A stretch of 64,000 nucleotides of DNA, from the NCBI GenBank assembly GCA_023846275.1, contig JAIUJO010000165.1:787001-851000 (forward strand), written 5' to 3'. Positions within the stretch are counted from its first letter, which is position 1; every line of letters begins with the position of its first letter. The stretch is from Vanilla planifolia (Eukaryota; Streptophyta; Magnoliopsida; Asparagales; Orchidaceae). Both the position numbers and the translations under genes were made by a program. Under the pieces are notes generated by a model. It saw nothing but the letters and a program-made list of their open reading frames with translations, was not told the DNA's origin and did not search any database. This document shows, one piece after another, positions 59,001-64,000 of the stretch.

Positions 59001-59265
59001 TTTCTAAAATATGTCCCTACTATAGTTACCTTCTAGGTTAAATGAGGAAGCTGACAATGTGGAGCTAATTAGAGAGAAGCTAGTATTTGCATTCTGCTTC
59101 CATTTAGCTATCTTATGCAGGAAATTTTTGCATTTAATAGGGATAGGCTACCTTTAGGAAGCTGTTTACCAGAGATGCCTGATGGCGCTGATAAGGCCAA
59201 GGGCTTTTTTCTTCCTAATGAGCACGTTTTGCTCAATTTTGCATGTTGAAAGAAAACTCATCAAA
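59001..59265 (+). pseudogene. Kinesin post-neck exon relic (right copy)
   Basis: One frame from about 59,038 reads LNEEADNVELIREKLVFAF; from 59,091 another frame reads ILLPFSYLMQEIFAFNRDRL, PLGSCLPEMPDGADKAKGFF and LPNEHVLLNFAC, followed by TGA (59,247-59,249) and KK. It matches the KIN-7O region GPLLPFSELVDE ... LPDPCALVNVTSRKK as remembered. The frame change coincides with that in the left copy. The TGA probably replaces the arginine of SRKK. Confidence 0.75.
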
Positions 59266-62200
59266 ATAGAGATAGCCTAAATTCAATATGTATTCTGTCT
59301 ATCCAAATACAAACACCCTCCCTCCCCTTTCTCGCTTTTAGATGTCTAAAAGTTTTGGAAATAATGGTTTCTTATTACTTTTTGGGATGAGGAGCATTCT
59401 TCAGCAATGCTGCTCGAATTTTGTGACCTTTCCTTTAACAGTGATAGCAAGGTGTCTGTCTTTCTATATCCTCTCTTGTAACCTGTATCTTATGCTCTAT
59501 TGTGAACAAATACCAAGGTGTCTCTTTTTTAATGATTTTTAAGGACGTGAACATTAAAATTCTCCAAAATAAACATATGGAATAAGAATCAATTCCTACC
59601 AAAAAAAAATTACTACTTCGTTAAAATGTCATTTGAACTAATTTAGTCTAATATGTTCTAGGAAGACATCTAATAATTGAATTGAGAATTTTTTTCAAGT
59701 TTGGAATCCATTTTAATTATTTAACAATTGAATATTAATGTTTGTGATAGATTATTAGTACAAATGCAGTGATGTCTGATCTATGTGATTTCTCCTAAGC
59801 ATAATTTGTCTTGTAATCACTAGTAATCTAGATAAACTTAACATAAATAGCATTGATAATGTTATTTTATCTTATAATTATTACATTAACATTAAAACTA
59901 TTATGTGCAAATGCAAATTGATTACAAAATCCATACATATAAATAAGAACAATGACAAAAATAGCAAAATGTGATCTTAAACTATCAAACAATTGACATT
60001 AAATAAATCAACTAGGAAGATGTTCAGTAAAACATGTCAAATAATTTGGAGCATCTACTGCACTAGGAAAGAAAAGAAAGCTTGGTAGAACTTAGTAAAG
60101 GCATCATGCATCTTTAACATACTCCGATGATTACAATGGAGAAGTGAAGCAGTGGTTCGCAACAAGCCAAAAAAAGACAAATGGTTTATGGGTAGAACTT
60201 GCTTAGCATCCTTTTTTATTCTTAAATCCCTCTATATATGTCTGGATGTATCTCTCCTTATCATTTCCTTCATTCTTAATCCTCAACCATATTTCTGTGT
60301 TTTCAAATAATATTGCAATTTCCCTTTCAGCTTTAAATTAGTGCACTGCCAACTTGCAGTACAACTTTGCCACAAGTTTATATTTCGAGGGTGTTGGTTG
60401 CTACATAGATGGAGTTTTGTGATTTTAAATATATTCCAATAGAACTGTGCATTGCAAAATGATGATACTTTAGCTTGAACTTCATTTCATTTTGATTGTT
60501 TACTTTGTTCTTGTGTTTATTTTCTTATAAGAGAATAAATTTTTGGTGATGTTAATTGTGACATTTCATTAAATTTTTTTCAATTGAAAATTTAAAAAAA
60601 AAAATTTCTTAGTTTTATGATGTGTAAAATAATTGAACTCAATTAATGTTTTTTGAATGGTTTTCTATGTGCTATTACTACCCTTGTTTTTATTGTTCTG
60701 TTTTGGCTGCAATGAGAAGTTAAGAATGCTTAAGAAGTTGCAAGAGTAGTATATGATGAACTGGTCTTCTATCTTCTCTCCAAGAATTTTCAGATGCATT
60801 GTTAACTCTACTTTTGCCTGGGAAATGATCTTTCTTTTTTACTATTTCTTTTTTTATATTAGAAATTTGAAATCTTCATTTTGGAAAAAAATTAATGCTA
60901 GTTTTTCTGATCTGCTTGGCTTTCAAAACCTCTTTTGGGTTCTCTTCAGAGTGAAAAAAGGAAAGAAACAACAATTTGTTTGTCATAGTTCAGTCAGTGA
61001 CTCAACTCAGAAGCTTTTTAATAAAGATGGAGAAATTTCTTTGCACTTTGGCCTTTTAAAAGTTTCATTTGAAAATCTTTTAGCCATTTCCAAAGAATTC
61101 ATGCAGCTTTTCTCTTTCTTTTCTAAAATAATACTGGTAATTCATTTGAAAACCTTGTGTATTTTATAGTAAGACTCTTATTAATTGTATAAGGAAAAAC
61201 ATCAAATTAGAATGGTGCTAAATTTATTTAATAATCTTATCATATCTTATAATTTATGGAATGCTCCTACTTGGTTTTAAAATAGTGTTACTCATACTTA
61301 TTTGGTTATTGCTCTTATGATTACTTTGGAGGACATCTTATAAAGTTTCTTGACACTTCTGTTTTCTAGATTAACATCTTATAAAGTTTCAAATTGCTCA
61401 ACATCTTTGCTCTTCTTATGAAATATCCAATCTTAGAGTGAAATTCTTGAGGAAATCTTTTAGAACCATTGGTGGAACTTCATGCCTGTTACTTCACGTA
61501 TCTCAAACTTTCAAGCTCATCATCTCAAGTGGCTCTGTGCTTGAGCGCACTATCTCAAGTTTTGGGCTTTCTTCATTGGGTGCTATACTCTCTTAATCAT
61601 TCTTCTTATCCCTTCTTCATCGGTTATTACCTCTTGTGGCTTGTAGAACTTTTCTTCAAAGTCATTTAAACATATGACAAATGTTGTTAGGACATGTCAA
61701 GACTATCTTCTTTACTTTCGTTGTTGTTATCCTGATCATTTCTCCTTTTTTCAAGGATTTAAGTCTCTTTGAATATTTTTTAAGTAGAAATGGATTTGTT
61801 ATAGAGTCTTTTGGTTATTTTTATTTAGAGCACATGAGATAACGAAACTCATATTTTTCTTGTTCAAAATTATTCTTAATTCAACGCCTACATTTGCGCA
61901 TTTTAGATGATGTAAAGTGGGACTTATGTCCCTCATCTAGGGTTGGTTCAATAATTCTCAAAAATCATATACTTATGTCCCATATCAGTATTGATTTCTC
62001 TTTGTGGCAATAGGTTTAGGAAATAAATGTTATCATTGATTTTCTTTAGGAGTCAAAATATTATATCAAATTGGCATTAAATTTCTTAGCCCTTTAGTTA
62101 TTCTTTTATTAACTAAAACCATCCTAGATCTCCTAAAATTCTCTTATTGATGATGCATATCATGTCTCTTTTTGTATTATTGTGAGAGCTTCAACCACAT

Positions 62201-63692
62201 TTTGATAGCAATTTGAATTTTTTAAATATTCTTTATAATCTTTTGTCTTTATTGTATGGGTTTATTGAGAAATCCAAGTTGAGTGGGTTCTATGGTAGAT
62301 ATACAAGACAACCTTAAATGCGCTCCAAATAATTGATTTGTGGATGCATTGATTTTGTGCATTCCATGTCACCTTTTATACTTATGTTGGAAGACCTTCA
62401 ACTACATCTTGAAGTGGTTTGAACTATTCAAATATTCTTTATAATCTTTTATACCTACTATTATATTAATACTTCGACTCTATTAGTTGGGATTATTTCA
62501 AAATCCAAGTTGAATGGGCTCTATGGTAGATATATGAGACACACCACCTTAAATGAGCTCTAAATAATTGAACTGTTGATAGCTTCATTTAATGAAAATT
62601 GGGCACACAATAGATTATGACCTTATGTCTTTGAGTGGTGAGAGTTATATCCTTTCATTGGATACACATTTACTATGTTTATGACCTTTGTCTAAGTTAT
62701 CATTTTGCATATAAAATGTGTATTTCGATTCTACACAATGCTTGTTAGCAACTCATGATGTATCCAAACCTTCGTTAAGAAAAATGTGTTACTTTTTAAC
62801 CCTTAATATTCTATTTGCACTCTATCATCTTAGAAAGGTTTTCTTAATCATAACAAGAAATTATGAAATTGTCTTATCATCGATTAGCCACCAAGAAAAT
62901 CCATCAAGATGGTCTTCTATGGTTGATTAGGTATCGATGGTGGTATGTATAGACCTTACTTTAGATCAGTTGGGGTTTCTAATGCTTTAGAATGTACTCT
63001 CTTGAAAGAACTTCTCTATGTCAGATTTCATACTTGGCTAAATATTATCTTTGTAGGTTCAAAAAAACCTTGTTTAAATTCTCCTTAAAAGAACTCCTCT
63101 ACACATACAAATGCTTGGCATATGGGTTATATGACAAACATTACATGTTGATCATTAAAGTTGTTAAAGAAAAAATCTTACATGTTGATCATTACATTTG
63201 TATTATCCTTAAACTAGAAATTTGATTTATATCAGTTTGAATACCTACTCAATTCTACCCTTATGAGATAATAATATGGTTCCCATAAACTGCTTAATTT
63301 CATATTCTACTATGTTATGCCTTTAGAGTCTTAAGACTGTTCCCATGGAATGTGTGGCACAATTTAAGTCCCTCATTTTAGGCCAAAACTTTGTTAATTG
63401 ATTTATGATCAGGAAAATTGAGGAATTCAAGTTTGAGAATGTATGAAATGATGATCTTGATTTTTATTTCTCTAGTGAAAATATACCACAATTCCTCATC
63501 AAAACAAATCACTCAAATGAAAAATCTATTAGGTAACCAATTTGGTCAACTTTAGAAAAAAAAATTCATAAGATCAAGCGTTGCTTTGAAAATAAGGACA
63601 AGATTACTATGATTAGCCAAATCAAGTCTTTCCCTTTTTATTTTTTTAGGATGATGTTTCCATTCTATTTTTGATCCATGCTAATGTTGTAG
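59266..63692 (+). other. Right-arm sequence with one conserved block, otherwise no gene recognised
   Basis: This mirrors about 7-12.6 kb of the left arm. The block at 60,715-61,110 is conserved between arms and may be a decayed tail exon: the open frame at 60,753-61,169 includes LHFGLLKVSFENLLAISKEF, and the left arm gives nearly the same text. The tandem pair at about 62,140-62,560 mirrors 7,640-8,068. The open frames at 61,469 and 62,718-63,225 are unrecognised. Confidence 0.5.
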
Positions 63693-63887
63693 GAACAAGG
63701 CCTTCAGGATGATGTGGAGAAGGAAGAACACCTTTCTCAAATTTACTCTCTTTAAAAAGAAGTGTCAAGCTTATCTTCTTCTTCTCTTGCTAGAGAAAGA
63801 ATCTCTTAGAAAAGAACTTGATAAGAAAAATTCAAGGATATCGAAGGCAAACTAAAGAATACAATCAAGGACAAAGTAAAGGTTGAG
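63693..63887 (+). pseudogene. Kinesin tail coiled-coil exon relic (right copy)
   Basis: After TTGTAG the frame reads EQGLQDDVEKEEHLSQIYSL, a stop, KEVSSLSSSSLA; a shift leads to EKESLRKELDK, and a second shift to EKFKDIEGKLKNTIKDKVKV, ending at GTAATT. It matches the KIN-7O tail IECLEKDIGSLSSSSLAKEK, ENLRKDFEKT and KLKNSMQDKTKLE as remembered. The poly-serine SLSSSSLA part makes the family assignment strong. No counterpart was found in the left copy. Confidence 0.88.
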
Positions 63888-63968
63888 GTAATTATTAGTG
63901 TCACAGATGTGTTAATTTGAGTTTTTTTTTAAATTTTCTTTATTAAAGGGGAACATTTACATTTTTAG

Positions 63969-64000
63969 AGTGAGAAAGCTCAGATTGAACAAAAACTTAA
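63969..64000 (+). pseudogene. Kinesin tail exon relic (right copy), cut by the window end
   Basis: After TTTTTAG the frame reads SEKAQIEQKL and runs off the window. It matches EKASAERELKRL of the KIN-7O tail as remembered, and the left mirror at 5,545-5,622, which has a stop where this copy has Q. Confidence 0.75.

Larger units (their letters stand above)
36189..64000 (+). pseudogene. Right kinesin-7 (KIN-7O-like) pseudogene, from start region to tail, running off the window
   Basis: Relics of about 16 exons occur in the right order on the plus strand: N-terminus, motor domain (36,189-36,483 and 44,826-45,962, ending at 52,962-53,042), neck coiled coil (53,201-53,665), TWC motif (55,076), post-neck segment (59,001) and tail coiled coil (63,693 to the window end). 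The order and motifs match plant KIN-7O, a long CENP-E-like motor. Lesions include a lost start codon, several frameshifts, stops in at least five exons, and replacement of key motor residues (DLAGSE became DLARSK; the P-loop exon is barely recognisable). Most exon-flanking AG and GT dinucleotides survive, which points to a former spliced gene and not a processed copy. Confidence 0.88.
45811..64000. repeat. Right arm of giant diverged inverted repeat (continues past the window)
   Basis: Collinear reverse complement of the left arm from 24,422 downwards; see that entry for anchors. Homology begins in the intron between the switch II exon and the HVPY exon and is still present at the last base of the window, where the tail exon matches the relic ending at 5,622 in the left arm. 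Confidence 0.85.

Noticed and set aside
60753..61169. 138-codon open frame as a stand-alone gene
   Set aside because: The left arm mirrors only parts of it and in broken frames. It is more likely a decayed exon block plus intron read-through.
36189..64000. A functional kinesin gene
   Set aside because: There are several in-frame stops, frameshifts and loss of P-loop and switch II residues. Splicing could not restore a complete motor.
1..64000. CRISPR arrays, bacterial operons, tRNA or rRNA genes, organelle DNA
   Set aside because: No regularly spaced repeats, operon-like gene packing, cloverleaf sequences or rRNA motifs were noticed. Composition and intron structure are those of plant nuclear DNA.

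Overview
The window looks like nuclear DNA of a land plant with a large genome. It is strongly AT-rich, almost empty of long open frames, and holds short exon-like islands separated by introns of hundreds to thousands of bases, with decayed LINE, Ty3/gypsy and MITE-like insertions. A gymnosperm or similar large-genome plant is my guess; nothing in the sequence fixes the species. I see no intact protein-coding gene, rRNA, tRNA or CRISPR array.

The main content is two degenerate copies of one gene, a long plant kinesin-7 of the CENP-E-like KIN-7O type, placed head to head. The left copy runs on the minus strand (about 24.4 kb down to 4.5 kb). The right copy runs on the plus strand (about 36.2 kb to the window end, still unfinished). 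From about 5.5-24.4 kb and 45.8-64.0 kb the exons and the introns between them are reverse-complement homologous. The window is therefore a very large, diverged inverted repeat with a loop of about 21.4 kb. In one 147-base stretch compared by eye there are about 18 differences. Both copies carry the same nonsense codon in the TRILQP segment of the motor domain, and each also has its own stops, frameshifts or deletions.

Layout: 0.2-0.7 kb, a 262-bp tandem duplication. 0.7-4.5 kb, nothing recognised. 4.5-24.4 kb, left kinesin relic (tail coiled-coil exons at 4.5-5.6 kb, tail at 12.6-12.8 kb, neck and post-motor exons at 17.2-19.2 kb, one motor exon at 24.3 kb), with a MITE-like element and a LINE ORF1 fragment in its introns. 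24.4-36 kb, loop: a short direct-repeat pair, a direct-repeat pair of about 600 bp lying 2.9-3.0 kb apart, a decayed LINE (30.3-33.0 kb) and a repeat-rich stretch (34.6-35.9 kb). 36.19-36.48 kb, the first two kinesin exons, present only for the right copy. 36.5-44.8 kb, a long intron with a gypsy gag relic. 44.8-46.0 kb, a dense cluster of motor exons. 46-64 kb, the right arm mirroring the left.

The genes do not form a pathway: this is one decayed microtubule-motor gene in two inverted copies plus transposon debris. If anything here is active it would be RNA from the inverted arms, for example a source of small RNAs. That is inference only.
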